Positions 18,969 to 28,526 of a DNA stretch of 64,000 bases are shown here, piece after piece; positions within the stretch are counted from its first letter, which is position 1, and each line of letters opens with the position of its first letter. Under the pieces are notes generated by a model. That model made no database searches. It saw only the letters and a program-made list of their open reading frames with translations, and had not been told where the DNA came from. This DNA is from an uncultured SAR86 cluster bacterium (GTDB taxonomy: Bacteria; Pseudomonadota; Gammaproteobacteria; Magnimaribacterales; D2472): assembly GCA_902583575.1 (NCBI GenBank), contig CACHWY010000003.1, positions 86,962-150,961 on the forward strand, read 5' to 3'. The translations under genes and the position numbers were made by a program.

Positions 18969-19460
18969 TTAGGGTGATTCTGGTAAATTCTCGTAAATTA
19001 AATCGTCATATGGGTTTTGTATGCCGATAGAGTCTGGATGAACTACAGAAATATCAATTAGGCTGCCGTCGTCGCCACTAATAAATCCTCTTACAGTTCC
19101 TCTTGGGGTCATATATATTGTTGCAAACCTGCCAGATTTAGAATAAACAAGAGTTATTTCTTTACCTACTTTTGATTTAATTAACTGCCAACCAGTTGAT
19201 AAAGTTTCGTTACCATAAAAAATTAAGTTTTCTGCAGGGCTGTAGCCTGAAGTTAGAATTATTCTTCCTGAAATAGAACTACCCGTTCCTAATAAAACTG
19301 TTGGTTCTTTTACAATTTCTGCATCTTCAGGCAATGGAAGGTCTTCCAATAAATATGCTATTACCTTTCTTTGGTTTGCCTGATATTCATCAGTAAATAA
19401 GGCACAGCCAGAAAAAAGGATTAAAACAAAAAAAATAGATAGCAAATTTTTTAATTTCAT
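18969..19460 (-). CDS. hypothetical lipoprotein
   Basis: 163 residues beginning with a lipoprotein signal (LLSIFFVLILFSGCALF, lipobox FSGC). The mature part is about 140 residues with no recognised domain. I chose the ATG at 19460 because it starts the signal peptide directly and follows the saccharopine-dehydrogenase-like stop by four bases. Confidence 0.75.
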   Translation of the reverse strand: MKLKNLLSIFFVLILFSGCALFTDEYQANQRKVIAYLLEDLPLPEDAEIVKEPTVLLGTGSSISGRIILTSGYSPAENLIFYGNETLSTGWQLIKSKVGKEITLVYSKSGRFATIYMTPRGTVRGFISGDDGSLIDISVVHPDSIGIQNPYDDLIYENLPESP

Positions 19461-19464
19461 GTCG

Positions 19465-20475
19465 TTAAGCATATACTTGACCATATTTATTATCAAGAAA
19501 ATTATTCCAAGATAATGACTCTTGTCTTACAAAACCCTTTTGAGGTATCTGACCATCCAAGAACATTTTTAAGGAACTGCATGCGCCTGATGCGGTCGTT
19601 AATTGAATTGCACTAAACTTTTCATCTCCATATATCTTTCTAAGATAAGTTTTTTCTTGAAGTGCGCCCTCAGACATTCCAATTACTTTTACAAAGAAAA
19701 TTATTACATCATTCTTGGTCCTAGGAACCTCTTTATCAAAAAGCTTTTCAAGAATATCTTTATTTCTCTTTAAATGTAAATCATTAAAAAGAAACTTCAT
19801 ATGGTTTAGATGTCCGGGGTATCTTATTGTCTTATATGAAAGATTCTCTACCTTACCTGCATAACTTTCACACATAGTTGCACACCCACCACTTGTATTA
19901 AATGCTTCAAAGCTTTCACCTTCGATAACAATTTTCTCAGCTCCTTCAAGGGGCATCGTTTTTATTGCTTTCCCTTCATAAATTGCATCGGCTTCATTAC
20001 AATATTCATTTATAAGCCCGTTTGTAGACCAGCTTAAGTAATAGCTCATTTCATTTGTTGTAAATCTTGGAAGAGCTCCTACACGCATTAAAACCTCATT
20101 TACGCTATCAAATTCTTCCATCATGCTTGCAGCACATACGTTTATCGCACCTGGAGCTAAGCCACACTGTGGCATTAATATGCTTTTTGATTTTAGAGTT
20201 TTGATAAAATCTGTGGTTTCTACATCCTCAGTTAAATCAAAATATCCTATACCCTCTTCTGCTGCAACGGTTGCAATATTTTTATTTACTGCAAAAGGTG
20301 CGGCTGAAATAACAGCATCAGCACCTTTTAAAAAATTTTTTACTTGCTTAATATCTTTGGCATCAAATCCATCAGCTATATCGCCTTGTCTTAAATCATA
20401 ATCACTTTTTAGTAACTGCTTTAAAGCCCATCCTATATTTCCACTTCCAACTATGGCTATCTTAGCTTTCATCAA
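19465..20475 (-). CDS. saccharopine dehydrogenase-like protein (probable lysine 6-dehydrogenase)
   Basis: 336 residues. The Rossmann N-terminus IAIVGSGNIGWALKQLL and ISAAPFAVNKNIATVAAEEG are followed by MPQCGLAPGAINVCA, the saccharopine-dehydrogenase-like family signature. The neighbour directly upstream encodes an ALDH7-type enzyme. Together they fit lysine oxidation to alpha-aminoadipate semialdehyde and then to alpha-aminoadipate. The pathway assignment is inference from adjacency. Starts overlap the ALDH stop by 11-14 bases. Confidence 0.78.
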   Translation of the reverse strand: MMKAKIAIVGSGNIGWALKQLLKSDYDLRQGDIADGFDAKDIKQVKNFLKGADAVISAAPFAVNKNIATVAAEEGIGYFDLTEDVETTDFIKTLKSKSILMPQCGLAPGAINVCAASMMEEFDSVNEVLMRVGALPRFTTNEMSYYLSWSTNGLINEYCNEADAIYEGKAIKTMPLEGAEKIVIEGESFEAFNTSGGCATMCESYAGKVENLSYKTIRYPGHLNHMKFLFNDLHLKRNKDILEKLFDKEVPRTKNDVIIFFVKVIGMSEGALQEKTYLRKIYGDEKFSAIQLTTASGACSSLKMFLDGQIPQKGFVRQESLSWNNFLDNKYGQVYA

Positions 20476-21832
20476 ACTCTACTCCTTGTGCTAATGGAAG
20501 CTCATCTCCGTAATTTACCGTTGCTGTTACTCTTCTCATATAATTTTTCCATGCATCAGAGCCTGATTCTCTGCCACCACCAGTATCTTTTTCTCCACCA
20601 AAAGCTCCACCAATTTCTGCACCACTAGTTCCAATATTTACATTTGCAATGCCACAGTCACTTCCACATTCGCTTAAAAATAATTCTGATTCTCTTATAT
20701 CATTAGTAAATATTGAGCTACTTAGGCCCTGTGATACATCATTTTGCATTTGAATTGCTTCATTAATTTCTTTATATGTTTTTATATACAAAATTGGTGC
20801 AAATGTTTCTTGAAGCATCTCATCTTCTACTTTATCAACCAAGACTAGAGCTGGTTTAACATAATATTCATTTGGATCCTCAATCTCTAACCTTTCACCA
20901 CCAATGACTTCAATTTTTTTATCTTTCAAGGATGTGAGTGTTGCTTGCATAGATTGATAACTTGCTTCAGATATCAATGGTCCGATTTGTGAAGATTCTT
21001 TTGCTGGACAACCAATTATTAATTCTTCAAAACAAGTTTTAAGTCTTACAACACAATCATCATATATATCTTCATGAACAAAAAGTCTTCTCAATGAAGT
21101 GCATCTTTGTCCTGTTGTTCCACATGCTGAAAATGCTATCCCTTTTATCGTTAAGTCTAAGTCCGCAGATGGACAAACTATTGCAGCATTATTTCCACCA
21201 AGTTCTAATAAAAGTTTACCCAATCTCTTTGATACAAGAGGCGCTAACTCTTTACCCATTTGAGTGCTTCCAGTAGCTGAGATTAAAGAAATTGCAGGAT
21301 CTTCACACATTGCTACTGCTTCTTCTTTTTCTCCTTCTAAGATCAATATCAAATCTGCAAACTCATCGCTTACTTTATCCCAAGCATCTTTAATCCCTTT
21401 AGCGCAGAGATTTGAGTGAGGGCTTGGTTTCCAAATAATGCTATTACCGCATACTGCTGCTAAACAAAAATTCCATGCAAAAACGGCCATAGGAAAATTG
21501 AAAGCAGTTATACAGCCAATAACTCCAAGAGGATGCCATAGTTCTTGCAATCTATGGTTAGGTCGCTCGCTTGGCATTGTTAAACCATATAATTGCCTAC
21601 TTAAGCCAACAGCAAAGTCACACATATCAATTGCTTCTTGAACCTCTCCCTGAGATTCTGTTTGGATCTTTCTTGCCTCTTTTGTTATTGTTTCAGCTAG
21701 ATAATCTTTATTAGCTCTAAGCTCTTCACCAAATTTTCTTATATACTCGCCTCTTTGTGGTGCGGGAATACTCCTCCATTTAACAAAAATATCTTTAGAT
21801 CTTTTTACTATTTCATCATAATTTTTATTCAT
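20462..21832 (-). CDS. ALDH7-family aldehyde dehydrogenase (probable aminoadipate-semialdehyde dehydrogenase)
   Basis: 456 residues. Seen: GCITAFNFPMAVFAWN, the catalytic-glutamate motif LLELGGNNAAIV, and the nucleophile motif SACGTTGQRCTS. FGGEKDTGGGRESGSDAWK near the C-terminus is typical of ALDH7 (antiquitin, PcD/AmaB). The N-terminus is roughly 35-45 residues shorter than usual for ALDH7, starting just before the helix VKRSKDIFVKWRSIPAPQRGE. I prefer the ATG at 21832; an ATG four codons upstream is possible. It overlaps genes on both sides, so it is operonic with the saccharopine-dehydrogenase-like gene. Confidence 0.88.
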   Translation of the reverse strand: MNKNYDEIVKRSKDIFVKWRSIPAPQRGEYIRKFGEELRANKDYLAETITKEARKIQTESQGEVQEAIDMCDFAVGLSRQLYGLTMPSERPNHRLQELWHPLGVIGCITAFNFPMAVFAWNFCLAAVCGNSIIWKPSPHSNLCAKGIKDAWDKVSDEFADLILILEGEKEEAVAMCEDPAISLISATGSTQMGKELAPLVSKRLGKLLLELGGNNAAIVCPSADLDLTIKGIAFSACGTTGQRCTSLRRLFVHEDIYDDCVVRLKTCFEELIIGCPAKESSQIGPLISEASYQSMQATLTSLKDKKIEVIGGERLEIEDPNEYYVKPALVLVDKVEDEMLQETFAPILYIKTYKEINEAIQMQNDVSQGLSSSIFTNDIRESELFLSECGSDCGIANVNIGTSGAEIGGAFGGEKDTGGGRESGSDAWKNYMRRVTATVNYGDELPLAQGVEFDES

Positions 21833-22322
21833 GATAGCCCCCACTCCTAATTATATAGATTTGGAACAAAGCAAACACCCCATAAATAAATACATATGCT
21901 ATATAAAACTTCATAACCAATGGGTCATCAATAGAATCTACAAATGGATCTTGGGGTGGCAATCTTTTTAGCACTTCTGCAGTTGTAGGCAGCATGCTAA
22001 AAAAAACTGTAGACGAAAGAGCTAATTCTTTTAAATATGAATTAAATAATCCAAAAATCTTTACATAATGCAAAGTTGTTGCAAAAAATATTGCTAATAT
22101 TGTTATAACAGACAACAGATGAGCTATATTAAAACTCCCAGTTGAATTATAAATAAATAGGGATGATCCAGCTGTAATGATTGTACTAACCAAATAGAAC
22201 CTTCCAACAAACGATTTAATGCTTATAAAGTTTTCTTTAATTAATAGAAATAGGCCAGTCAATATCGCTGCAATGCCCAAAATAGTATGAAACCAGCCCA
22301 GAAATGTTATTCCCCCATACAC
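21825..22322 (-). CDS. hypothetical membrane protein (DUF2306-like)
   Basis: 165 residues with four to five hydrophobic helices. The first helix contains LGWFHTILGIAAILTGLFLLI, and the third contains FNIAHLLSVITILAIFFAT. It resembles the DUF2306 group of small membrane proteins, but the match is by impression only. Function unknown. Confidence 0.5.
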   Translation of the reverse strand: MYGGITFLGWFHTILGIAAILTGLFLLIKENFISIKSFVGRFYLVSTIITAGSSLFIYNSTGSFNIAHLLSVITILAIFFATTLHYVKIFGLFNSYLKELALSSTVFFSMLPTTAEVLKRLPPQDPFVDSIDDPLVMKFYIAYVFIYGVFALFQIYIIRSGGYHE

Positions 22323-22352
22323 AACTGATTCTCCTAAAAATATATTTAGATC

Positions 22353-22658
22353 TTAGAAAATCTTATGCTTTCCTTGTAATATCTCAACATACATCTTGTG
22401 ATCACCGATAAAGCTATAAAAAGGATATTTAAATGTGGCTGGTTTATTTTTTTCAATAAAAAAATGTCCGACCCAGGCAAATGCATATCCTGATATTAGT
22501 GCAAATAAAAGATATATAAAATTAAATGATAAGAGAAATTTAATTAAGAAAAAAATTCCTATGCTTGTTCCTATAAAATGCATTAACTTGGTGTGTTTAT
22601 TATTATGCTCTGATAAATAGTATGGGTAAAAATCTTTAAATGTTTTGTATCGCTCCAT
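22353..22658 (-). CDS. Mpo1-like (DUF962) membrane protein
   Basis: 101 residues. Features of the Mpo1/YGL010w family are YLSEHNNKHTKLMHFIGTS near the N-terminus and the central AWVGHFFIEKNKPATFKYP. The conserved histidines bind Fe2+ in the yeast 2-hydroxy fatty-acid dioxygenase Mpo1. Bacterial members are less studied. I chose the ATG at 22658 because the upstream extension overlaps the DUF1330 gene. Confidence 0.85.
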   Translation of the reverse strand: MERYKTFKDFYPYYLSEHNNKHTKLMHFIGTSIGIFFLIKFLLSFNFIYLLFALISGYAFAWVGHFFIEKNKPATFKYPFYSFIGDHKMYVEILQGKHKIF

Positions 22659-22662
22659 AATT

Positions 22663-22974
22663 TTACTTCCTTGGTGGTAAGCCACTAATTCTAGTCAAAG
22701 TTGTTGTAACGCTTGCTCGTCTGTGTTCTGACAAATCTTGATATTCAGGATCTGAATACCACTCTTCTGCATGCTTGGCGGTGGGAAAGCTAAATAATAT
22801 AACTCTTCCCTCCATAGGTTTTTCACCCTCAACATTAACAATATTATCGTCATAAGTTATAAACTCACCACTGTGTTTTTTTAATAATGGAAAAAATCCT
22901 TTTTCGTATTCTCTATATCTATCTGGATCATGAATTTGCAGGTTTGCAATCATATAAACTTTTACTTCTTCCAT
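22663..22974 (-). CDS. DUF1330 family protein
   Basis: 103 residues of the ferredoxin-like dimeric alpha/beta barrel family DUF1330. Features are DPDRYREYEKGFFPLLKKHSG and EWYSDPEYQDLSEHR. Family function is unknown, and members are small cytosolic proteins. It lies five bases downstream of the secreted 207-aa protein gene. Confidence 0.85.
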   Translation of the reverse strand: MEEVKVYMIANLQIHDPDRYREYEKGFFPLLKKHSGEFITYDDNIVNVEGEKPMEGRVILFSFPTAKHAEEWYSDPEYQDLSEHRRASVTTTLTRISGLPPRK

Positions 22975-22979
22975 TGTTT

Positions 22980-23603
22980 TTATTTTGGAGCTGCTTCTGG
23001 TTGGAACATATAGTAACCCTCAAAAGGAATCATTAAATGAGCATAAGGAGTTCCTTTAAACATTTGATATGGCTCTCCAGTTGTAAAATCTGTTGTGAAA
23101 TTTTCAACAGTTTTTGGGTCTTTTGGCATAAGCATTAAATGAGGGCCTGATTCTATAAAATGATTCATTTTCATTGCATCCTCTTTATTACCGCCATATA
23201 AAGAAGAAACCCTATTGTCTTCTCCTACGTCGCCATGAAGCATCCAAATATATGCATCACGATTCATATCTGGCTTAGTTCCATTCACATAAGCCTCAAC
23301 CCATTTAAAACCCTCTATATCTGCGCATGAAGCATTTGTATCTTGTGCATCCTTATATCCACCCTTGGGCATTGGTCTTCCTGGAGAGCATGTCCACCCA
23401 TTAGTTCCCTCTCTTAAAATTTTGCCATCGTAAGTTGCAACTGATGCTTTGTTTCCAATAAAAGATGGTGCTGCAGTTGATAAAATTTTAATCATCCATT
23501 CTTTTGATTTTCCATCATCGCTATGTGAATGGCCGTCATGAGCAATTGATGAAATGCTTACAGTAAATATAATTGCTATTAAACTAATAAATCTTATGTT
23601 CAT
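22980..23603 (-). CDS. secreted protein of unknown function
   Basis: 207 residues with a signal peptide (FISLIAIIFTVSISSIA) and a His-rich start to the mature protein (HDGHSHSDD) that could bind metal. Conserved-looking parts are NGWTCSPGRPMPKGG, YIWMLHGDVG and SGPHLMLMPKD, with two cysteines that may form a disulfide. Similar proteins are seen in marine and soil proteobacteria without assigned function. No family name recognised with confidence. Confidence 0.75.
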   Translation of the reverse strand: MNIRFISLIAIIFTVSISSIAHDGHSHSDDGKSKEWMIKILSTAAPSFIGNKASVATYDGKILREGTNGWTCSPGRPMPKGGYKDAQDTNASCADIEGFKWVEAYVNGTKPDMNRDAYIWMLHGDVGEDNRVSSLYGGNKEDAMKMNHFIESGPHLMLMPKDPKTVENFTTDFTTGEPYQMFKGTPYAHLMIPFEGYYMFQPEAAPK

Positions 23604-23667
23604 TTTTCTCCTCTAATTTAAAAATGTTATTTAATTCTATGAAAGAATTAAATGTAATACAAATAGA

Positions 23668-24876
23668 TTAACTGCTTTGTTGTGCAACATGTTTGGCTAT
23701 TGCTCTAAACATGGCTATATGAACTGCCTTGGAATAATCTTTTTCAGATCTAAACCTGTGATTTGAGGATGTCTTTGCAATTACCACCCCACTAACTGGG
23801 TCTACATAAACAAACTGATTGTAAACTCCATGCGCTGTAAAATCTGTCATGGGGCTTCCTGGAATCCACCACTGATACCCATAACCCCATTCGCTAGATG
23901 TAAGATCATCGCCTGCGTTAGGCATTAAGTGTGGCGCATCTGGTGTATGAGAATCTATCACCCATTGTTCAGGAACGATTTGCTCTCCAAACCAATTGCC
24001 ATTATTTAAATACAAATAGCCAAATTTTGCATAATCCCTTAAAGTTGCATTTAGACCGCCAAGAGCTAAATCCACCCCAGTTTTATCAGTTATATAGTAA
24101 GCATCACTTTCCATGCCTATTTTGCTCCAAATCTTTTTATATAAATATTCTCTCAAAGGCATATCTGTAACTGATTCTAGGAGGAATCCTAATACTTGGG
24201 TATCGATGCTCACATAATGATTATATGTTCCCTGTTCTCTTCCATTTTTGAGAGTCTTTGCAAAATCTATCATGGGCGAACCTCTAGCAATAGATCTTCC
24301 AAATTTATTTATATCAGAATTTGGATCTGCATAATCCTCATTAAAAGCTACCCCTGAAGACATCTGCAGAATATTTTTAATTTTTACTCCCTCATATCCA
24401 GTGTCTTTGAATTCTGGTAAATATTTAGTAACAGGGTCATCAATGCTATCAATTAGGCCCTCATCTAATACAATACCCATAAGAGCAGAAAGAAAAGATT
24501 TAGCAACCGACCAAGAAATATGTTTGCTATTTTTATCATTATCATTCCAATATTCCTCATAGAGCATTTTATTGTCATGCAAAATTATTAGCCCATCGGT
24601 TTTAAAATGAGCCAGCCCCTCTAAAAGATCATGCTCACTCCCTTCAAACGAATACTTTTCCGGCATTTCAAAATCATCTTTCTCGAATATGTATGGATTG
24701 TCTGATGGCTCAATTGGCTCTGAAGCAATAAAAACTTTATCCATATTTATAAAGTTATGTGCAATGGTTTTTTCATTATATAAATTTGATAATTTATATA
24801 CCCTGATCAAATTAGGGGTATAAATAGATATTGAAACAACTAATAAAAGTAATATAAACGTTAAGATCTTACCCAT
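23668..24876 (-). CDS. serine hydrolase of the class C beta-lactamase/esterase family
   Basis: 402 residues with an N-terminal hydrophobic segment, so exported or anchored. The catalytic SxxK is SVAK within HISWSVAKSFLSALMG. The second motif is YNHYVSIDTQVLG (YxS/N region), and the third is near HGVYNQFVYVDP (HxG-like). Members are esterases, peptidases or beta-lactamases. A lactamase role is not implied. Confidence 0.88.
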   Translation of the reverse strand: MGKILTFILLLLVVSISIYTPNLIRVYKLSNLYNEKTIAHNFINMDKVFIASEPIEPSDNPYIFEKDDFEMPEKYSFEGSEHDLLEGLAHFKTDGLIILHDNKMLYEEYWNDNDKNSKHISWSVAKSFLSALMGIVLDEGLIDSIDDPVTKYLPEFKDTGYEGVKIKNILQMSSGVAFNEDYADPNSDINKFGRSIARGSPMIDFAKTLKNGREQGTYNHYVSIDTQVLGFLLESVTDMPLREYLYKKIWSKIGMESDAYYITDKTGVDLALGGLNATLRDYAKFGYLYLNNGNWFGEQIVPEQWVIDSHTPDAPHLMPNAGDDLTSSEWGYGYQWWIPGSPMTDFTAHGVYNQFVYVDPVSGVVIAKTSSNHRFRSEKDYSKAVHIAMFRAIAKHVAQQSS

Positions 24877-24917
24877 ATGAATAATCTATCATAGATAAGG
24901 CGTAATATATGAAAAAT

Positions 24918-25277
24918 TTATACCCACTCATCATTTGGAGCGGTCAACTTATCTTCTTTGTCTCCTGTGTTAACCACACCAGATGGCTCAACTAACATAA
25001 TCTTGGCTTCTTTGTTTGCATATGGCTTATGCTTGATTCCTTTTGGAACAACTATCATTTCTCCTTCATTAATTTGAATTGTCTCATCTTCAAACTCAAT
25101 AAAAATAGTGCCATCTAAAACGATAAATACTTCATCTGTATCGTCGTGTTTATGCCAAATAAAATCATCTTTAATTTTTACAAGCTTAAATTGATAATCA
25201 TTCATTTCTGCAATAACTTTTGGAGACCATCTATCATTAAATTTAGTAAATTTAGAACTAAAATTTATTTTTTTCAT
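24918..25277 (-). CDS. cupin-domain protein
   Basis: 119 residues with a single conserved cupin barrel. Motif 1 is WHKHDDTDEVFIVLDG and motif 2 is GEMIVVPKGIKHKPYA, giving the usual two-His, one-Glu, one-His metal site. Role unknown; similar proteins act as small sugar or metabolite isomerases or binding proteins. Confidence 0.88.
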   Translation of the reverse strand: MKKINFSSKFTKFNDRWSPKVIAEMNDYQFKLVKIKDDFIWHKHDDTDEVFIVLDGTIFIEFEDETIQINEGEMIVVPKGIKHKPYANKEAKIMLVEPSGVVNTGDKEDKLTAPNDEWV

Positions 25278-25280
25278 AAC

Positions 25281-25763
25281 CTATTCTCTTAATACCGCAG
25301 ACCTAGTTCCATCTTCTTCATTTATTATTACATCCATTGGCTTCCATTCCTCATGTCCACAAACTCTTAATAAACAACCTTCAACCTTTAGATTACCATT
25401 GTCTAATAAATATAAGTTTGATTTAAAGACTCTCCCTCTGCCTGGATCGTATATCTTGCCTCCTTTTAGCTCTGTTAAATCTTTATCAACAAATTTGAAT
25501 TGATCCAGCAAATTAACTCCTACCAAAGGTCTGCTTCTTAGTGATTTATCACGATTATTTTCATCTAATATAGATTTTGGATCTACTCCCTCATCAACAA
25601 ATATATGTTCGATTGTTGCGCATAAACTTTGTTCACAATCTTTAACATGGACAATAGATGCAGAAGTTAGCCAATAGCCTAAGAATCTATTATTGCTTTC
25701 AGAAAAAATATTAATTGATAAGAAGGCTAGTATTAATAAATATACGGATTTTCTATAGCCCAT
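25281..25763 (-). CDS. DUF2147 family secreted protein
   Basis: 160 residues with a signal peptide (YLLILAFLSINIFS). The lipocalin-like DUF2147 fold is suggested by GYWLTSASIVHVKDCEQSLC near the N-terminus, GKIYDPGRGRVFKSNLYL in the middle and LKVEGCLLRVCGHEEWK at the end. Two cysteine pairs may form disulfides in the periplasm. The start overlaps the end of the cytochrome gene. Confidence 0.78.
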   Translation of the reverse strand: MGYRKSVYLLILAFLSINIFSESNNRFLGYWLTSASIVHVKDCEQSLCATIEHIFVDEGVDPKSILDENNRDKSLRSRPLVGVNLLDQFKFVDKDLTELKGGKIYDPGRGRVFKSNLYLLDNGNLKVEGCLLRVCGHEEWKPMDVIINEEDGTRSAVLRE

Positions 25764-26784
25764 AAATCCAATCTCTTACCATCTCAACTGCTTCTTTGTG
25801 GGTTAGTGCTCTACCTGATTCTGGCATCATTACTCCAGGATCCATTGACTCCATTCTATATAGTAAGATTGATTCCTCAGGCTTGCCAGGGACAATAGAG
25901 TACTTATATCCTCCACTACCTCTTCCTGTTGCAACAGGTTTTTTAAATATTCCTAAATTGATATCTCTTGTTTCATTTAAATGTAAATATAATCCAGTTG
26001 AGTTAGCGTTGCCTGTTGGTGAGTGACAGTGTCCACAATTAACATCTAAGTATGACCTAACTCTATCATTAATATCCTTAGTTTCATCTGTCCAATCAAC
26101 TGGAGAAATTAAATCCATAGGGTAATCATCAATAATCTCTCTATTCATCCAATAAACTAATTGGTTAAACTCACCATCTTTAAAATCAAATTCTTTATTT
26201 ATATTTCTTGCTTTGGGGCCTATCGGGCTAATCTTGTCATCTGCATCATGACATTCTTTACATTGATTAACATTGGGAACTCTATATCGAACTGTTTTTT
26301 CTTCCCCCATAAAATCTGTCCATTCCGTATTGATAGTTTTGCCGGCAATTTTTTTATATGCTTCATTTTGTTCTTCATTCCATGCATAAGAAACAGCTTC
26401 CCATCCGCTTTCTTTTCTTAATAATAATCTTGTTTCAAGAAGTTGCTTGCCTAACTCTGGAGCTCTTTCATCTACTGGGTAATAAAAAGTTTTTATAAGA
26501 GCAGAGCCTGTGGGGAAATCAAAAACCCAATTCTCTACATATTTTGCTTTCTTATTGCTAGGAACATAAACCCATCTCTGTTTATATGAATAATCAGAAA
26601 AAAGTGTTGATATTAATTCATATGGGATGACTTTGTCGTTAGGTAATTGAGCAGAATCATCTAAAAAAAATTCAAACTCAGAAAGCCTCTCTGGAAATGA
26701 TTCTGCTAATATCAAGTTGTCATTTACAGAATGAAGATTGCTGCAATACAAGAAAATAAAAAAATAAGAAAATATTTTTTTCAT
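25753..26784 (-). CDS. SO2930-family diheme c-type cytochrome
   Basis: 343 residues with a signal peptide. Two heme-binding CxxCH motifs are present, NQCKECHDAD and VNCGHCHSPTG. The rest is the SO2930/HNE_0200 type, including SVNDNLILAESFPERLSEF near the start. In Shewanella and other proteobacteria this protein is encoded beside a parallel beta-helix protein, as here. The electron partner and substrate are unknown. Periplasmic by inference. Confidence 0.88.
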   Translation of the reverse strand: MKKIFSYFFIFLYCSNLHSVNDNLILAESFPERLSEFEFFLDDSAQLPNDKVIPYELISTLFSDYSYKQRWVYVPSNKKAKYVENWVFDFPTGSALIKTFYYPVDERAPELGKQLLETRLLLRKESGWEAVSYAWNEEQNEAYKKIAGKTINTEWTDFMGEEKTVRYRVPNVNQCKECHDADDKISPIGPKARNINKEFDFKDGEFNQLVYWMNREIIDDYPMDLISPVDWTDETKDINDRVRSYLDVNCGHCHSPTGNANSTGLYLHLNETRDINLGIFKKPVATGRGSGGYKYSIVPGKPEESILLYRMESMDPGVMMPESGRALTHKEAVEMVRDWIYGL

Positions 26785-26789
26785 TTGTG

Positions 26790-28016
26790 TTAAAAAGTCT
26801 TGATACTGATTGACTCTAATGGTGTTATTTTCCCTTCAAACTCTTTTATATCAGTCCTGATAGGGCTTGAAAAACCAAGCATATATTTTATAGGGCTAAT
26901 TGTTAAAAAACTTGTAGTATCCTCTTCATTCAATACCAGCCTCTCTTCTTTTGGTTGCCCTAATATCATCTGTGATAAAGGAACAACTCCATCCCAAAAA
27001 ATATCTGGCATATCTCCAGCACTTATTTCATATAATGCCTTTGCTAAATCTCCTGTCTCTAAGTCAGGGTCAAAACCACTTGGACCATAGGTATTATTAT
27101 GAACTTGGATTTTTTTAGGGTGTGGATAGTAATTTTTATCGTCTGTTTCATCGCTATATGAAACTATAGAGAGATTAACTGTTCCGTTGCCGCTCATTAC
27201 ATTGTTGAATATCTCAACATCAGAGTTAGCCATTACAATAATTCCAGTGCCTCTAGGAACTTCGCCTACAATATTTCCTTCAGGTGCAAAATTATCAGTA
27301 TCATTATCAATTGCTTGATTATCAAATACTCTAATATGATGTCCGCCCTGTTGAGGTAAATCTGGAAGATCAAAAACTAAAATTCCTGCGGTATTATGCG
27401 ATGCTAAATTATCATATACATCTGCATAATAAGAATTCTCAATTTCTATTCCTGCAACATTGTATTGAGCCACACTGTTTCTAACAATTATATTTTTTGA
27501 TTGTCCAACATATATACCAGCATCTGATGCTCCAATCGCAACACATCCATCAATTAAAACATCTTCTGATTCAACTGGATAAAATCCATATGCTCCATTG
27601 GTGCTTTTCGGACCACCAGTCCATTCAGTTTTTAAGTTAAGCATACTGATGCCTTTAGATCCAATAACTTTTAAAGCATCTCCTTTAGCATCCATAATTG
27701 AAAAATTTTCTAATATTACTTGATTGGATGTAACCAAAAGGCCCTGAGCTCCTGATTTCTGATTTTTAAAATCAAGTATGGTCTTATCCATTCCCTCTCC
27801 TCTAACAGTTACTTTACTTACATCTAGAGAGAGCCCATCTTCAAAACTATAATATCCAGACTTTATTGTTAGAATATCTCCTTCTTGCAAAAGGATCATT
27901 GCCTCTTGCAATCTTTCATGTTCGTTTGGGCCTGGTTCAATAAATACTTCTTTTGCATTTATATTTAAAAGCAAAACTGAAATTATTGAAATGCAAAAAA
28001 TATTAAATTTTTTCAT
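26790..28016 (-). CDS. parallel beta-helix repeat protein (SO2929-like)
   Basis: 408 residues with a signal peptide. Imperfect 22-25-residue repeats rich in Asn, Gly, Val and Ile (for example SKNIIVRNSVAQYNVAGIEI and NSYYADVYDNLASHNTAGI) indicate a right-handed parallel beta-helix of the pectate-lyase/NosD type. The SO2930-like cytochrome gene lies five bases downstream. The pair is conserved across proteobacteria but has no defined function. May bind or process a polysaccharide. Confidence 0.88.
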   Translation of the reverse strand: MKKFNIFCISIISVLLLNINAKEVFIEPGPNEHERLQEAMILLQEGDILTIKSGYYSFEDGLSLDVSKVTVRGEGMDKTILDFKNQKSGAQGLLVTSNQVILENFSIMDAKGDALKVIGSKGISMLNLKTEWTGGPKSTNGAYGFYPVESEDVLIDGCVAIGASDAGIYVGQSKNIIVRNSVAQYNVAGIEIENSYYADVYDNLASHNTAGILVFDLPDLPQQGGHHIRVFDNQAIDNDTDNFAPEGNIVGEVPRGTGIIVMANSDVEIFNNVMSGNGTVNLSIVSYSDETDDKNYYPHPKKIQVHNNTYGPSGFDPDLETGDLAKALYEISAGDMPDIFWDGVVPLSQMILGQPKEERLVLNEEDTTSFLTISPIKYMLGFSSPIRTDIKEFEGKITPLESISIKTF

Positions 28017-28058
28017 GAGTTTTATTGTATTAAAAAAAGCATGGGAGCAAAAGCTATA

Positions 28059-28526
28059 CTAGGCATCATCAGAAACCTCTATATAAATTTTATCTGAAGT
28101 AATTGGTTGATAGTTATTGCTTGATCCAATTGGCTTAACTGGTCTATGTTCATAATCCCCTAAGACTAATTGAAGAGAATATTTTCCTGGAGGCAATGAT
28201 AGCTCAGCTTCTGTTTGCCCTCCGCCAAAATGCAAAATGTTTTTTCCGTATGGTATTGGCATATCTTTTGAATTATTTACATCATATTCATCATTAATTA
28301 TTAGATGATGATGTCCAGATACCATACAATCTTTAATATTTTCTACAATAACTCCTGCCGGGTTTATTGATATATTTTTTGATCCAAATACGACCTTAAA
28401 TTTCGATCCTTTTGATACGAACCCATTGCTTGGGTGCTCGAAATAAAGTTTGGCTTTTTCGCACGAACTTACATCAGCTTTTATAGCAAAAGAAAAGGCC
28501 ATAACGATTAAAAGAAGAAGTTTCAT
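28059..28526 (-). CDS. DUF4399 family periplasmic protein
   Basis: 155 residues with a signal peptide (LLLLIVMAFSFAIKADVS). The DUF4399 pattern is seen in FEHPSNGFVSKGSKFKVVFG, GHHHLIIND, ILHFGGGQTEAELSLPPG and LVLGDYEHRPV. The domain has an immunoglobulin-like or cupredoxin-like appearance. Several histidines could bind metal. Function unknown. Confidence 0.85.
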   Translation of the reverse strand: MKLLLLIVMAFSFAIKADVSSCEKAKLYFEHPSNGFVSKGSKFKVVFGSKNISINPAGVIVENIKDCMVSGHHHLIINDEYDVNNSKDMPIPYGKNILHFGGGQTEAELSLPPGKYSLQLVLGDYEHRPVKPIGSSNNYQPITSDKIYIEVSDDA

